From Paenibacillus humicus NBRC 102415 (GTDB lineage: Bacteria > Bacillota > Bacilli > Paenibacillales > Paenibacillaceae): DNA of 64,000 bases. Position numbers and translations under genes: made by a program. Of this stretch, positions 42,260 through 52,294 are shown in pieces; the stretch's first letter is position 1, and every line of letters starts with the position of its first letter. The DNA lies in the NCBI RefSeq assembly GCF_004000905.1, contig NZ_BIMD01000002.1, positions 124,001 through 188,000 on the forward strand. Direction: 5' to 3'. The notes under the pieces were generated by a model, which did no database searches, was not told the origin of the DNA, and saw nothing but the letters and a program-made list of their open reading frames with translations.

Positions 42260-43051
42260 ATGGGAGAAGCAATCGTCATCACATCGGGCAAAGGCGGAGT
42301 CGGCAAGACGACGACATCGGCCAATCTGGGCACCGCCCTTGCTCTGCTGGGCAAAAAAGTGGCCATGGTCGATACCGATATCGGCCTGCGCAATCTGGAC
42401 GTCGTCATGGGGCTTGAGAACCGGATCATCTACGATCTCGTGGACGTTGCGGAAGGGCGCTGCCGCCTGCAGCAGGCGCTCGTCAAGGACAAGCGGTTCG
42501 AGGAGCTGTACATGCTGCCCGCCGCCCAGACGAAGGACAAGTCCGACGTCACGCCGGAGCAGGTCAAGGACATCGTCCTGGAGCTGAAGCGGGAGTACGA
42601 TTATGTCATCATCGACTGTCCGGCCGGCATCGAGCAGGGCTTCCGCAACGCGGTAGCCGGCGCCGACCGGGCGATCGTCGTCACGACCCCCGAGAATGCC
42701 GCCGTGAGGGACGCCGACCGGGTGATCGGCCTGCTGGAGGGCTCCAAGGTTCCGGCCAAGCTGGTCGTCAACCGCATCCGCCCCGCGATGGTCAAGAGCG
42801 GGGAAATGCTGGACATCGACGAGATTTGCCAGGTGCTGGCCGTCGACCTGCTCGGCATCGTTCCGGACGATGAGAGAGTCATCAAGGCTGCCAACTCCGG
42901 CGAACCGACCGTCATGGATCCGAGCTCGCGGGCTGCGATCGCTTACCGCAACATCGCCAGGCGCATACTGGGGGACATGGTTCCGCTGATGCAGCTGGAA
43001 GAGAGGCCGGGTAGGCTGCGCAGGCTCGTGAAGTTTCTGGGAATGGGATGA
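42260..43051 (+). CDS. minD: Septum site-determining ATPase MinD
   Basis: 263 residues. Deviant Walker A GKGGVGKTTTSANLG at ~10-24, Walker A' DTDIGLRNLD (~38-47), Walker B VIIDCPAGIE (~115), and a C-terminal amphipathic membrane-targeting helix (GRLRRLVKFLGMG). Recruits MinC to the membrane. ATG after a gap of four bases from minC. Confidence 0.97.
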   Translation: MGEAIVITSGKGGVGKTTTSANLGTALALLGKKVAMVDTDIGLRNLDVVMGLENRIIYDLVDVAEGRCRLQQALVKDKRFEELYMLPAAQTKDKSDVTPEQVKDIVLELKREYDYVIIDCPAGIEQGFRNAVAGADRAIVVTTPENAAVRDADRVIGLLEGSKVPAKLVVNRIRPAMVKSGEMLDIDEICQVLAVDLLGIVPDDERVIKAANSGEPTVMDPSSRAAIAYRNIARRILGDMVPLMQLEERPGRLRRLVKFLGMG

Positions 43052-43057
43052 ACGTAA

Positions 43058-44203
43058 GTGCTCAATAGACTCAAAAAAATGGATGTCGGCATCCTGACGC
43101 TGCTAGTGTGCTTCATGGTGGTCAGCGCGGTGCTGCTCTACAGCGTCGGCGACGGGGATCCGAAGTATGCCGGCTACTATAAGAAGATGCTGCAGTTTTA
43201 TGTCGCGGGCTACATTCTGGTGACTTTCGTCACCTTGGTGGACTACCGCATTATTCTCAAGTTCTGGTATTATTTTTACGCCGTCGGCATCGCGCTGCTC
43301 GTCGCCGTCTTCTTCCTCGGCTCCAAGGTGAACGGCGCGACCGGGTGGTTCAAGCTGCCGGGCGGATTCAGCTTCCAGCCGGCCGAGGCGTTCAAGATCA
43401 TCATGATCATCGTCGTGGCCTACATGCTGGGACGAAGGCAGGGTGACAAGCTGCTGTTTACGCAGGATCTCCTGCCGATCGCGGTGTTGGTCGGGCTGCC
43501 CTTCATGCTTGTCGTCGTCCAGCCCGATCTCGGCAATGCCGTCATTTATCTGGTCATCCTGCTCGGCATGCTGTGGATCGGCAACGTAAAGTACTCGCAT
43601 GTCCTGATCGGGCTTGTATCCGTCATCGGCGGCGCTCTTCTGTTCGTGACGCTGTTCACTTCCTTCAATGCCGAAATCAAGGACTACGCGGAGAAGCATG
43701 GCGTCAAGCACTGGTATGAGCGGATCAACACCTTCGTCGATCCGACCAATGCGGACAAGGACGAGGCTTACCAGGCGCGCAACGCCAAGATCGCCGTCGG
43801 CAGCGGAGGCTTGACGGGAGACGGCTTCCTTCAGGGCGATTCCAAAAATCGCGGCGCAGTTCCATATACGTATTCGGATTCCATCTTTGTCGTCATCGGC
43901 GAGGAGTTCGGCTTCCAGGGCTCGGCCGTGCTGCTGCTCCTGTACTTCCTGCTTATCTACCGGATGATCATCATCGCCTTCCAGTGCCTGGACCTGAAGG
44001 GCTCGTTCATCATCATCGGGATTGTGTGCATGTACGTGTTCCAGGTGTTCCAGAACGTAGGCATGATGATCGGCATCATGCCGATCACCGGCATCACGCT
44101 GCCGTTCGTCAGCTACGGCGGTACGTCTCTGATGCTGAATATGCTCAGCATCGGCATTGTTTTCAGCGTTCGGGCGCATCAGGAGAAATATCAGCTCGAG
44201 TAG
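43058..44203 (+). CDS. rodA: FtsW/RodA/SpoVE family peptidoglycan glycosyltransferase
   Basis: 381 residues, GTG start six bases after the minD stop. Ten hydrophobic segments; SEDS signatures include FQPAEAFKIIMIIVVAYML (~110-128), VVQPDLGNAVIYLVILLG (~150-167) and the C-terminal GITLPFVSYGGTSLMLNM (~344-361). Polymerises glycan strands with a class B PBP. Its place next to minCD, near mre, favours RodA over FtsW/SpoVE, but these cannot be separated with certainty by eye. Terminator follows before the sporulation pair. Confidence 0.9.
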   Translation: MLNRLKKMDVGILTLLVCFMVVSAVLLYSVGDGDPKYAGYYKKMLQFYVAGYILVTFVTLVDYRIILKFWYYFYAVGIALLVAVFFLGSKVNGATGWFKLPGGFSFQPAEAFKIIMIIVVAYMLGRRQGDKLLFTQDLLPIAVLVGLPFMLVVVQPDLGNAVIYLVILLGMLWIGNVKYSHVLIGLVSVIGGALLFVTLFTSFNAEIKDYAEKHGVKHWYERINTFVDPTNADKDEAYQARNAKIAVGSGGLTGDGFLQGDSKNRGAVPYTYSDSIFVVIGEEFGFQGSAVLLLLYFLLIYRMIIIAFQCLDLKGSFIIIGIVCMYVFQVFQNVGMMIGIMPITGITLPFVSYGGTSLMLNMLSIGIVFSVRAHQEKYQLE

Positions 44204-44632
44204 CCGAAAAAAGAAAAACTCGCAAATCTTGCATAGAGATTCCCTTGAGAATGTCGGAGAAGGAGCTGCTGAGCTTCTGGCCGGCATTCTTTTTCTTTTT
44301 CTCGATGACATGCTTGTTTGGCCGGGAAAAAACGGCCGAATGCGTACAAAGCCGTGATCGATTGGAAAGCATTCTTGGGCACCTCTCCTTTCCGAAGGGA
44401 GCCGCCACAAGTTGAGCCGTACGGGACAATCAAACCAGCACTAGAGTCTTCCGCAGACGGGAGGCTCTTTTTATTTTGCCCGCTCGCCTTGTGCCTGATC
44501 CTGCTGCAGCCAGGGGGTCGCCAAGTCCGTCCCGCACCGTCCGCATACTTGGATAAGCCCGCTCATAAGGATAAGGAACAAGCCTCCGTCATCTTATCCG
44601 GCGGCGGAGATTCCGAAGGGAGCGGGACAAGG
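44204..44632 (+). promoter_or_regulatory. Intergenic region: terminator and possible sporulation promoter
   Basis: No gene supported; a long in-frame extension of the next gene lacks binding sites and has poor codon character. A hairpin GAGTCTTCC/GGGAGGCTC with a T run at 44444-44475 terminates the upstream operon. GCATA (44543) and CATAAGGAT (44564-44572), 16 bases apart, resemble a sigma-E promoter as expected for spoIVF genes; this match is weak. A GGCCG/CGGCC hairpin lies near 44321. Confidence 0.45.
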
Positions 44633-45805
44633 ATGGATGCGGGAAACAAGGGACGGTTCGATGCCGATTATTCGACCCGGCGCCGCTTGAACGGCGGCCG
44701 CAGGCATGAGGAAGCGGAGGCGATCGGGACGGGCAACCGCGAGCGCCGCCAGGAAAGGATCCGGGAGTTGACGGAGAGCGGTCCCGGCGCGGGGATGCGT
44801 CCGGCTCCCTCTCGGTATGAAAAGGATACCGAGGCTGGGCGCGCCTCGTCCGGCTCGCCTCGAAAGCAAGGGGCGTTCGGCTCCGGCCCATCCGCCCAAA
44901 ACAACGGAGGCGCAGGCGGCGCAGGACCGTACGGCACCCGCGTGTATGCTCCGCCGCCGGAAGCGTTTGACGCCGAGCCGGACGAGCTGTGGCAGGAAGC
45001 CTGGCCGCTCCCTTCCGAGAAGGATCCCGAGCTGGAATGGAAGCGCAGCGCCAACCCGTGGCAGCGGCTGGAGGAGGCGAGCGGCAGCCTTTCGGCTCCT
45101 TTCCGCAAGCAGGAAGGGAGGACGCCTTCATCCGGGCGCCGCTCCGGTTCCGGCGGAAGCCGCCAAGGAGGCGGCGGGACCAGCGGCTTCCGCCAGGAGC
45201 TCCAGGTGAAGCTGCTGCTCTCCGTCGCCTTGTTCGGGGCGGTATGGGGGCTGTTCCAGCTCAGCGGCGGAGCCGCGAGGCAAGGGCAGGCGCTGGTGAC
45301 CGAAGCGCTGACCGAGCAGATGGATTTCACGCGGATAGCGGGCTGGTACAACCAGGTATTCGCAGGAGCGCCGTCCTTCATTCCCGGCTTCGGCATCCGT
45401 GACGGGGAGCAGACGGCAAGCGTAGGAGGGACGGTCAAGCCCGAAACGGTATCGCCGCTTGAAGGCGGCGCCGTCGTGAAGACGTTCGCCGAGTCGCTGG
45501 GCGGCGTGGAGATGGCGGGGCAGGCCGGAGGAGCGGTAAGGGCGGCCGAGCAGGGACGGGTCCAGGTCGTCTCGGCCGACGACGCCAAGGGACCGACGAT
45601 CGTCATCCAGCATGCCGACGGCCGTACGACCTATTACGGCCAGCTGGGCGAGGCAGGCGTGCAGGTGAACGATTGGGTGACGGCCGGACAGGTGATCGGC
45701 AAGATGGGATCCGCGGCAGCGGACGGAAGCTTGCCCCTGCTCTATTTTGCGGTGAAGGACAACGACCGCTACGTCGACCCGGCGGAAGTGGTTCCGCTTG
45801 ATTAA
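44633..45805 (+). CDS. spoIVFA: SpoIVFA-like M23-domain protein
   Basis: 390 residues from the ATG after GAAGGGAGCG. A long basic, low-complexity N-terminal half (RRRLNGGRRHEEAE; RRQERIRELTE), one membrane helix at ~193-212 (KLLLSVALFGAVWGLFQL), and a C-terminal LytM/M23-like domain (IVIQHADGRTTYYGQL, LPLLYFAVKDNDRYVDP at ~320-388) lacking full zinc ligands. In B. subtilis it anchors the sigma-K processing complex and inhibits SpoIVFB until signalled. It is longer than the ~264-residue B. subtilis protein, mostly in the N-terminus. Overlaps spoIVFB by eight bases. Confidence 0.85.
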   Translation: MDAGNKGRFDADYSTRRRLNGGRRHEEAEAIGTGNRERRQERIRELTESGPGAGMRPAPSRYEKDTEAGRASSGSPRKQGAFGSGPSAQNNGGAGGAGPYGTRVYAPPPEAFDAEPDELWQEAWPLPSEKDPELEWKRSANPWQRLEEASGSLSAPFRKQEGRTPSSGRRSGSGGSRQGGGGTSGFRQELQVKLLLSVALFGAVWGLFQLSGGAARQGQALVTEALTEQMDFTRIAGWYNQVFAGAPSFIPGFGIRDGEQTASVGGTVKPETVSPLEGGAVVKTFAESLGGVEMAGQAGGAVRAAEQGRVQVVSADDAKGPTIVIQHADGRTTYYGQLGEAGVQVNDWVTAGQVIGKMGSAAADGSLPLLYFAVKDNDRYVDPAEVVPLD

Positions 45806-46670
45806 CATCCGGGGAGTGAGGTGGAGCCTTCATCCCTTGTTCGCGGTGCTGATGCTGCTGTCGGTGATGACAGGCTATCTTGCCGAGCTCCTTACCCTTT
45901 TCACGCTCGTTTTCGTCCATGAGCTGGGACACGCGGCGGCAGCCTATGGGTACGGATGGACGATCAGGGAGATCAAGCTGCTGCCGTTCGGAGGCGTAGC
46001 CGAGCTCGAGGAGAAGCCGGGAGCGCCGGCGCGCGAGGAGGCGGTCATCGCGCTGGCAGGACCGCTCCAGAATGTATGGATGGCGGCAGCGGCCTGGGGG
46101 CTGGGCTCGCTTGGATGGATGGACGCGGGCTGGGCGGACTATCTGCTGCGCGCGAACCTGCTCCTGCTCGCCTTCAATCTGCTGCCGATCTATCCGCTGG
46201 ACGGCGGCAGGCTGCTCCGGATCGCCTGCGGGCTTCGCTTTACCTTTTATTCGACGCTGAGGCTGACCGCATGGACCGGAATGGCGTTCAGCCTCGTCAT
46301 GATCGGCTACGCGCTGCTGCCGCAGCTTCACCGGAGCAGCGGCATCCAGGCCAATCTGCTGGCGGTAGGGCTGTTTCTGCTGGCGACCAACTGGACCTAC
46401 CGGAAGCACATTCCGTTTCTATTCCTGCGTTTTCTCGTGAACAGGGATCGCGGGGCGAGAAGGCGGATTCGGGAAGGCGTCCGGGCGAGGCCGATTGTCG
46501 TGACGCAGCGGCATCCGGTCTGGACGACGGCGAGGCTGTTCCTGCGGGACCATTATCATCTCGTCTACGTGATGGAAGAGCGGGGCCGGATCGTCAAGGT
46601 GCTGCCGGAGCAGAGGATCATCGAAGGATATTTGACGGGAGACCGTGCAGTTTCCGACCTTTTGAGGTAG
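45798..46670 (+). CDS. spoIVFB: SpoIVFB-like M50 intramembrane metalloprotease
   Basis: 290 residues, TTG start inside spoIVFA. Zinc site HELGH at ~41-45 and the second motif NLLPIYPLDGGRLLR (~126-140) define site-2 protease family M50; several membrane helices surround them. The C-terminal ~75 residues form a CBS-like domain that binds ATP in B. subtilis. Cleaves pro-sigma-K in the mother cell outer forespore membrane. Regulated by SpoIVFA and BofA; bofC, another checkpoint gene, lies at 58409. Confidence 0.92.
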   Translation: MINIRGVRWSLHPLFAVLMLLSVMTGYLAELLTLFTLVFVHELGHAAAAYGYGWTIREIKLLPFGGVAELEEKPGAPAREEAVIALAGPLQNVWMAAAAWGLGSLGWMDAGWADYLLRANLLLLAFNLLPIYPLDGGRLLRIACGLRFTFYSTLRLTAWTGMAFSLVMIGYALLPQLHRSSGIQANLLAVGLFLLATNWTYRKHIPFLFLRFLVNRDRGARRRIREGVRARPIVVTQRHPVWTTARLFLRDHYHLVYVMEERGRIVKVLPEQRIIEGYLTGDRAVSDLLR

Positions 46671-46731
46671 AATAAGAGGCAAATCGAACGGTCTTGCAAA
46701 GACCGCGGGGGGCAGGTGTCACCGTCATATC

Positions 46732-48012
46732 ATGAGAACAATGCTGATTCAGGCGAACGGTGCGCTGCTGCAGACGGCGGTGCTTCAGGGCGGGCGCGTC
46801 ATGGAGTTTTTCATGGAGGATGCATCGGAAGGCGGTTTGGTCGGCAATATGTACAAAGGTCGCGTCGTCAACGTGCTGCCTGGCATGCAGGCGGCATTCG
46901 TCGATATCGGCCTGGCCAAAAACGCGTTTCTGTATATCGACGAGCTGCTCCATCCTGCAGCCGATCACGGCAAGGACAAGCCGGCCATCGCGGACCTGGT
47001 CCGTGTCGGCCAGGAGCTGCTCGTGCAGGTCATCAAGGAGCCGATCGGCGGCAAAGGAGCGCGGGTAACGACCCAGTTTTCCTTGCCGGGAAGATGGCTT
47101 GTCTACATGCCGGGCGCGGATTATGTCGGCGTATCCAAGAAGATCGGAGCCGAGAGCGAGCGCAGCAGGCTCCGAGGCGTCGGCGAGGAGCTGCGCAGAG
47201 GCAGCGAGGGCATCATCATGCGGACCGTGGCGGCCGGCGAGAGCCTGCATTCGCTGCGCCATGACCTGATGCAGCTCAGGGAAAGCTGGGAAGCGGTGGT
47301 GAAGAAGGCCAAAGGGCTCAAGCCGCCCCAGCCGGTCCTTCGCGAGGCGGCCTTGATGAGGCGGACGTTCCGCGACGTCTTCACGCCGGGCACCGAGGTG
47401 TACTTCGACGATCGGTCCCGGTACGAGGAGGCGCTGGGACTGGTCCGGGAGCTGGCGCCGGGCAGCGAGGCGCGGCTTCACCTGGCGGACAGGCAGGGCG
47501 GCAAGACCCTCTTCGAGCAGCATGGAATCGCCGAGCAGCTGAGCGCGGCCTTCCAGACGCGGATCTGGCTGCCGAGCGGCGGCTACCTCGTCTGGGAGCA
47601 GACCGAGGCGCTTACGGTCATCGATGTCAACACGGGCAAGTTCACCGGAACAAGCGGCTTGGAGGATACGGTGTTCCGCACGAACATGGAGGCGGCCCGC
47701 GAGATCGCCCGCCTGCTCCGGCTGCGCGACGTGGGCGGCATCATCATCGTGGATTTCATCGATATGGAAGACGGCATCCATCGGGAGAAGGTGCGCCATC
47801 AGCTCGAGGACGCCTCGCGGGACGACCGGAGCAAATGCCAGGTTCACGGCTGGACCCGGCTCGGCCTGCTCGAGATTACCCGCAAGAAAACGCGCAAGAG
47901 CATCGGGCCCAAGTTCCATGAGATCTGCGGCAGCTGCGGCGGGAGCGGGCAACGGTACGTCGGGCTCTCTCCGCGCGCCAAGGGCGGTCAGGATGGACGA
48001 GCTTCGACATAG
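46732..48012 (+). CDS. rng: Ribonuclease G/E family protein
   Basis: 426 residues. N-terminal S1 domain (GNMYKGRVVNVLPGMQAAFV, ~37-56), RNase E/G catalytic aspartates in VIDVNTGKFTG (~300) and IIIVDFIDM (~344), and a C-terminal zinc-link CGSCGGSG (~403-410). Endonuclease for rRNA 5' maturation or mRNA decay. Bacillus subtilis lacks it but many Paenibacilli have it. Sits between spoIVFB and rplU. Confidence 0.94.
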   Translation: MRTMLIQANGALLQTAVLQGGRVMEFFMEDASEGGLVGNMYKGRVVNVLPGMQAAFVDIGLAKNAFLYIDELLHPAADHGKDKPAIADLVRVGQELLVQVIKEPIGGKGARVTTQFSLPGRWLVYMPGADYVGVSKKIGAESERSRLRGVGEELRRGSEGIIMRTVAAGESLHSLRHDLMQLRESWEAVVKKAKGLKPPQPVLREAALMRRTFRDVFTPGTEVYFDDRSRYEEALGLVRELAPGSEARLHLADRQGGKTLFEQHGIAEQLSAAFQTRIWLPSGGYLVWEQTEALTVIDVNTGKFTGTSGLEDTVFRTNMEAAREIARLLRLRDVGGIIIVDFIDMEDGIHREKVRHQLEDASRDDRSKCQVHGWTRLGLLEITRKKTRKSIGPKFHEICGSCGGSGQRYVGLSPRAKGGQDGRAST

Positions 48013-48015
48013 CTA

Positions 48016-48044
48016 TTGTATGAGCGCCTAGGATATGGTACACT
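48016..48044 (+). promoter_or_regulatory. Sigma-A promoter for rplU operon
   Basis: TTGTAT, 17 bases, TACACT. Located between the rng stop and the L21 leader. Confidence 0.65.
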
Positions 48045-48051
48045 ACTTTGG

Positions 48052-48165
48052 TGTATGTCCCCCGAGGACATATATGGTACCGCACCGGACGGGTTTTCAA
48101 GCCGGGATCTCGCTCGTCGATTTCCCCACCTTTTCCAGGCGAGTCTTCGACTATAAGGAGGTGCA
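48052..48165 (+). ncRNA. L21 ribosomal-protein leader RNA
   Basis: The ~115-base leader before rplU folds into short hairpins, e.g. GTCC-CCCGA-GGAC and CGG..CCGGG around GTTTTCAAG, and lies where Firmicutes carry the L21 leader thought to bind L21 for feedback control. Identification is by position and general form. Confidence 0.65.
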
Positions 48166-48171
48166 CCATCC

Positions 48172-48483
48172 ATGTTCGCAATTATCGAAACAGGCGGCAA
48201 GCAGTACAAAGTTCAGCAAGGCGACGTTCTCTACATCGAGAAGCTGAACGCCGGCGAAGGCGATACGGTAACGTTTGATCGCGTCCTGGCCGTATCCAAG
48301 GACGGAGGTCTCGTGACGGGTTCCCCGATCGTTTCCGGAGCTACGGTTTCCGGCAAGGTCGAGAAAATCGGCAGAGGCAAGAAGATCATCGTGTACAAGT
48401 ACAAAGCCAAGAAGAACTACCGCCGCAAGCAAGGCCACCGTCAGCCGTACACGAAAGTCACGATCGAAAGCATCCAAGCGTAA
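48172..48483 (+). CDS. rplU: Large-subunit ribosomal protein L21
   Basis: 103 residues, ATG after ATAAGGAGGTG. Standard bacterial L21: [18 protein letters not shown], the [20 protein letters not shown] basic loop (~76-95) and the terminal TKVTIESI. Binds 23S rRNA. First gene of the rplU-prp-rpmA operon. Confidence 0.98.
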   Translation: MFAIIETGGKQYKVQQGDVLYIEKLNAGEGDTVTFDRVLAVSKDGGLVTGSPIVSGATVSGKVEKIGRGKKIIVYKYKAKKNYRRKQGHRQPYTKVTIESIQA

Positions 48484-48495
48484 GCTGGTGCTCTC

Positions 48496-48831
48496 ATGAT
48501 CGAGGTTACGTTCATCCGGCGGTCCGGTGACCGGCATATTACCGCCTTCTCCGTCAAGGGGCACGCGAAATATGCCAAAGCGGGCAAAGATATCGTATGC
48601 GCAGGTGTATCCGCCGTTACGGTGGGCACCGTGAATTCTATTGAGGCGTTGGCAGGCGTCGCCCTGCCGGCCGTCATGAAGAATGGATGGCTCCAATCGG
48701 AAATTCCAGCTCTGCAGGACGAAACGGCCGACGGCCGGGTCCAGCTGCTTCTGGAATCCATGGTGGTGATGCTGAGCGGAATCGCCGATTCCTACAGCAA
48801 ATTCGTCACCTTGAACGAAGAGCTAGTTTAA
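48496..48831 (+). CDS. prp: Ribosomal-processing cysteine protease Prp
   Basis: 111 residues. Catalytic H and C occur in [20 protein letters not shown] (~18-37), the Prp (YsxB) signature. It removes the N-terminal extension of L27 in Firmicutes. The L27 encoded next does carry that extension ([10 protein letters not shown]), matching the requirement. Between rplU and rpmA as usual. Confidence 0.95.
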   Translation: MIEVTFIRRSGDRHITAFSVKGHAKYAKAGKDIVCAGVSAVTVGTVNSIEALAGVALPAVMKNGWLQSEIPALQDETADGRVQLLLESMVVMLSGIADSYSKFVTLNEELV

Positions 48832-48851
48832 CGAGAAGGGAGGACACCGAC

Positions 48852-49163
48852 ATGTTGAAACTGAATCTTCAGTTGTTCGCTTCCAAAAAGGGCGTAGGCT
48901 CCACGAAGAACGGACGCGACAGCCAATCGAAGCGCCTCGGCGCCAAGCGTGCTGACGGTCAAGTCGTAAGCGCGGGCAGCATCCTGTTCCGTCAACGCGG
49001 AACGAAGATCCACCCGGGCAACAACGTGGGCATCGGCAAGGATGACACGCTGTACGCTCTGATCGACGGCGTCGTCAAGTTCGAGCGTTGGGGACGCGAC
49101 CGCAAGAAAGCCAGCGTTTATCCCGTTGATCTGGCTCCGGTAGCTGCAGCAGTAGAAGCTTAA
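48852..49163 (+). CDS. rpmA: Large-subunit ribosomal protein L27
   Basis: 103 residues, ATG after GGGAGG. Begins [17 protein letters not shown]; Prp is expected to cleave after FA. Conserved body [19 protein letters not shown] follows. L27 reaches the peptidyl transferase centre. Operon terminator lies 17 bases downstream. Confidence 0.98.
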   Translation: MLKLNLQLFASKKGVGSTKNGRDSQSKRLGAKRADGQVVSAGSILFRQRGTKIHPGNNVGIGKDDTLYALIDGVVKFERWGRDRKKASVYPVDLAPVAAAVEA

Positions 49164-49180
49164 GTTCACGAGAGACGCGA

Positions 49181-49212
49181 CCCGGCCTGATTTGAACAGG
49201 CCGGGTTTTTTT
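49181..49212 (+). terminator. Rho-independent terminator
   Basis: CCCGGCCTG pairs with CAGGCCGGG, loop ATTTGAA, followed by seven Ts. Confidence 0.95.
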
Positions 49213-49284
49213 GTCAACAAATTGCCGGCTGCATACGGAGTTGGCTGGCCAGGGCATCCTTAAGGCAGAAAGTGGGATAAACGT

Positions 49285-50019
49285 ATGAATCGCATCGGAT
49301 CGGCTAAGCTGTATGCAGCGGGGTCTGTCCTGCTGCCTGCAGCAGGCGTGATCATTCGGCCTTCCTTGCTATGGACGCATATTTTGTTCATTCTATGGGC
49401 CGTTGCCGCAGCTGCCTTCTGGATTGTCCAGGAGCGCAAGGAGCATGAGGAACGCGCCAGGCGCGCCTCCGCGCTCCAGCAGCAAGCCTCCATCCGTACG
49501 CTGAATCATCACCGGCATGACTGGATGAACGATTTGCAGGTGCTGTACGGCTATATCCGCATCGGCAAGCTGGATAGGGCTGCTGCCAGCGTGGAACGGA
49601 TCCGGGACAAGATGGCGGTGGAGAGCAAGATCGCTCACCTGGGCATTCCTTCTCTCGTCGCCTATCTGCAATCTTTCCGCACGCTCAGCCACAATCTGGT
49701 GCTTGAAGTGGACGTCGAGGACAACCTCACGCTGGAGGATTTCCAGCTTGACCGAGACCGGACCGCGGATGCCCTGATCGAAGTCATTAACGCTTATCGC
49801 TTCGGCGTCAAGCCGGGAATCGGCGATCCTGCCGTCCTGGTGCTGAAGCTGTCCCGCGCAGCCGATGAGCTGATGGTGGAGCTGGAGTTCGCCGGCGAGC
49901 TGCGCGACGGCGATGAGCTGGTAGATAAATTGGAGCAGCGTCTGCGCGGAACCCCGCTGCAGGCCGTCAGCCTGAAGCAGTTCCGCCATGTGCTGCTTAA
50001 GGCTCCGCTCTGCGCATAA
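49285..50019 (+). CDS. spo0B: Spo0B-like sporulation phosphotransferase
   Basis: 244 residues. Two N-terminal hydrophobic helices (~8-27 and 30-47), then the H-box [19 protein letters not shown] (~73-91, phospho-accepting histidine before DWMN), and a degenerate histidine-kinase-like C-terminal domain. Passes phosphate from Spo0F to Spo0A. B. subtilis Spo0B is about 192 residues without membrane helices; the longer, membrane-bound form is common in Paenibacillus. The place directly before obgE matches Bacilli. Confidence 0.88.
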   Translation: MNRIGSAKLYAAGSVLLPAAGVIIRPSLLWTHILFILWAVAAAAFWIVQERKEHEERARRASALQQQASIRTLNHHRHDWMNDLQVLYGYIRIGKLDRAAASVERIRDKMAVESKIAHLGIPSLVAYLQSFRTLSHNLVLEVDVEDNLTLEDFQLDRDRTADALIEVINAYRFGVKPGIGDPAVLVLKLSRAADELMVELEFAGELRDGDELVDKLEQRLRGTPLQAVSLKQFRHVLLKAPLCA

Positions 50020-50032
50020 TTGGAGGCTAATC

Positions 50033-51358
50033 ATGTTTGTCGATAAAGCAAAAATATTTGTCAAAGGCGGAGACGGCGGAGACGGCATCGTATCGTTCCG
50101 GAGGGAGAAATACGTGCCCGAGGGCGGTCCAGCAGGCGGGGACGGCGGCCGTGGAGGCAATGTCATCTTCCGTGTGGACGAGGGCTTGCGCACGCTGATG
50201 GACTTCCGCTATCAGAAGCACTTCAAGGGCGAACGCGGCGAGCGGGGCCGTCCGAAGAGCATGCATGGAGCCGGAGCCGAGGATACGATCGTGCGCATTC
50301 CCCCGGGAACGATCATCATTGATGACGATACCGGCGAAATTGTCGGGGATATGACCCGCCACGGACAACAGGTCATCGTCGGCAAAGGCGGACGGGGCGG
50401 ACGGGGCAACCCGCGCTTCGCGACGATCAGCAACCCCGCTCCCGAAATCGCGGAGAAGGGCGAGGAGGGCCAGGAGCGCTGGCTCGTGCTGGAGCTCAAG
50501 GTCATGGCCGATGTCGGGCTCGTCGGTTTCCCGAGCGTGGGCAAATCGACGCTGCTGTCGATCGTATCCGCCGCCAGACCGAAGATCGGCGCCTACCATT
50601 TTACGACGATCACGCCCAATCTTGGTGTTGTCGATGTCGAAGAGGGCCGCAGCTTCGTCATGGCCGACTTGCCGGGCTTGATTGAAGGCGCACATGAAGG
50701 CATCGGCCTTGGCCATGAATTCCTGCGCCATGTCGAGCGCACCCGAGTCATCATCCATGTCGTCGACATGTCGGGCACCGAAGGACGCGATCCGTTCGAG
50801 GACTGGCTGAAGATCAACGAAGAGCTCGTGCTCTACAACGCCAAGCTCGCCGAGCGTCCGCAGATCATCGCAGCCAACAAGATGGACATGCCCGAATCCG
50901 CCGCGAATCTGGAGCTGTTCCGCCAGAAGCTGGCGGAACGCGAAGAGGAAGGCCAGACCTACGACATCGTTCCCATCTCCTCGCTGACCAAGGAAGGCAT
51001 TCAGGAGCTGCTCTACAAGGCAGCCGCAAAGCTGGATGAAATTCCGGAAGCGCCTGAACTCGAGGAGGTAAAGGAAGTCGAGGAGCGGAAAATTTACCGT
51101 CATGCCGAGAAGAAGGAAGAGCCGTTCCGCGTGTACCGCGAGAACGACTACTATGTCGTGGAGAGCGAATCGTTCGAGCGTCAGCTCAAGCGGATTCACC
51201 TCAACTCGTATGACGCCGTGAACCGCTTCGGCCGCATGCTGCGCAAGATGGGCGTCGATTCCGCTCTGCGGAAAATCGGAGCCAAGGATGGAGATACGGT
51301 GCATCTCGGCGAATTCGTGTTCGAATTTTTCGAGGGAAGCGAATACTCCCCGGAATAA
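50033..51358 (+). CDS. obgE: GTPase Obg/CgtA
   Basis: 441 residues; ATG after TTGGAGGC. Glycine-rich Obg fold ([20 protein letters not shown], ~10-29), G1 [11 protein letters not shown] (~164), G3 DLPGLIEGA (~211), G4 NKMD (~283), and the C-terminal OCT domain found in Gram-positives. Needed for 50S assembly, stress response and sporulation. Typical partner of spo0B. Confidence 0.97.
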   Translation: MFVDKAKIFVKGGDGGDGIVSFRREKYVPEGGPAGGDGGRGGNVIFRVDEGLRTLMDFRYQKHFKGERGERGRPKSMHGAGAEDTIVRIPPGTIIIDDDTGEIVGDMTRHGQQVIVGKGGRGGRGNPRFATISNPAPEIAEKGEEGQERWLVLELKVMADVGLVGFPSVGKSTLLSIVSAARPKIGAYHFTTITPNLGVVDVEEGRSFVMADLPGLIEGAHEGIGLGHEFLRHVERTRVIIHVVDMSGTEGRDPFEDWLKINEELVLYNAKLAERPQIIAANKMDMPESAANLELFRQKLAEREEEGQTYDIVPISSLTKEGIQELLYKAAAKLDEIPEAPELEEVKEVEERKIYRHAEKKEEPFRVYRENDYYVVESESFERQLKRIHLNSYDAVNRFGRMLRKMGVDSALRKIGAKDGDTVHLGEFVFEFFEGSEYSPE

Positions 51359-51510
51359 GAGGCAAGCAGGGGGAGTCGGGCCGGGAGAAATCCGGGCCTT
51401 TTCCTTTGTCTTTTTATAGATAACTCCTATAAAGTGATGGTTATTTTATATTTCAAAATAATAATGAATTCCCTTATGATGAGACTAAGAAAAGAAACGG
51501 GGTGGCAGCG

Positions 51511-52185
51511 ATGGGAGATCGGGTTCAGCAGCAATTCGATGCGGTTTCGTCTCGATATGACGCACAGCGGAGAATGCTGATTCCTTGCTTCGACGACTTT
51601 TACGGAATGGCGGCCTGGGCCGCCGACAGCGCCGCAGCGGAGCCGAGGATATTGGATTTAGGGGCGGGAACGGGGCTGATGTCCTCCTTTATGAGGCAGC
51701 GTTATCCGAGAGCGCATATTACGCTGACGGATTTCACGGCAAGCATGCTGGACAAGGCGAGAGAACGATTTGCGGGCGACAGCCGAGTCGATTTCGTGCA
51801 AGCGGATATGACGGGCGAGCTTCCCGAAGGGCCTTACGACCTGATCGTTTCCTCGCTGGCCATCCATCATCTGCGGCATGAGGATAAGCGGTTGTTGTTC
51901 GGCAGCGTGATGGCGCGGCTTGAAGACGGAGGCCGCTTCGTCAATGCCGATCAAGCCGCGGCGGAGTCCCCGTTGTTCGACCGGCTGTACCGGGAGCAGT
52001 GGCAGAGGGATATTTATGACGGCCGCTTGGCCGCGGAGGAGGCGGACGCCTCCGTGCTTCGAAGGGAAGTCGACATCAACGCGAAAGTGTCCGAGCAGCT
52101 TCGCTGGATGGAGGAAGCGGGCTTCTCCAGCGTCGATTGCGTCTATAAATATCGGGATTTTGCCGTGTTCTGCGCCGTGAAATAA
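51511..52185 (+). CDS. Class I SAM-dependent methyltransferase
   Basis: 224 residues from the ATG after AACGGGG. Motif I ILDLGAGTGLMSSFM (~49-63), an acidic motif II ITLTDFTASML, and the motif IV-like YDLIVSSLAIHHL (~107-119) define a small-molecule-type methyltransferase. The substrate cannot be told. Alone between obgE and the amino-acid operon, with its own AT-rich upstream region. Possibly a later insertion in an otherwise conserved order. Confidence 0.82.
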   Translation: MGDRVQQQFDAVSSRYDAQRRMLIPCFDDFYGMAAWAADSAAAEPRILDLGAGTGLMSSFMRQRYPRAHITLTDFTASMLDKARERFAGDSRVDFVQADMTGELPEGPYDLIVSSLAIHHLRHEDKRLLFGSVMARLEDGGRFVNADQAAAESPLFDRLYREQWQRDIYDGRLAAEEADASVLRREVDINAKVSEQLRWMEEAGFSSVDCVYKYRDFAVFCAVK

Positions 52186-52242
52186 AGGGCCGCAAAACGA
52201 TGTTCCGCTTAGAAACAGGTGAATAGATAGAGAGAGCAACAC

Positions 52243-52277
52243 AGCTGCCGGATGATTGTCGATCGGGCAGCTTTTCT
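52243..52277 (+). terminator. Rho-independent terminator
   Basis: AGCTGCC pairs with GGCAGCT, then TTTTCT, after the methyltransferase gene. Confidence 0.7.
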
Positions 52278-52294
52278 GATGGCAGTTTATGCGT

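Noticed and set aside
44318-44632. N-terminal extension of SpoIVFA
   Set aside because: Overlaps a terminator hairpin and probable promoter; ATG 44633 has a good binding site.
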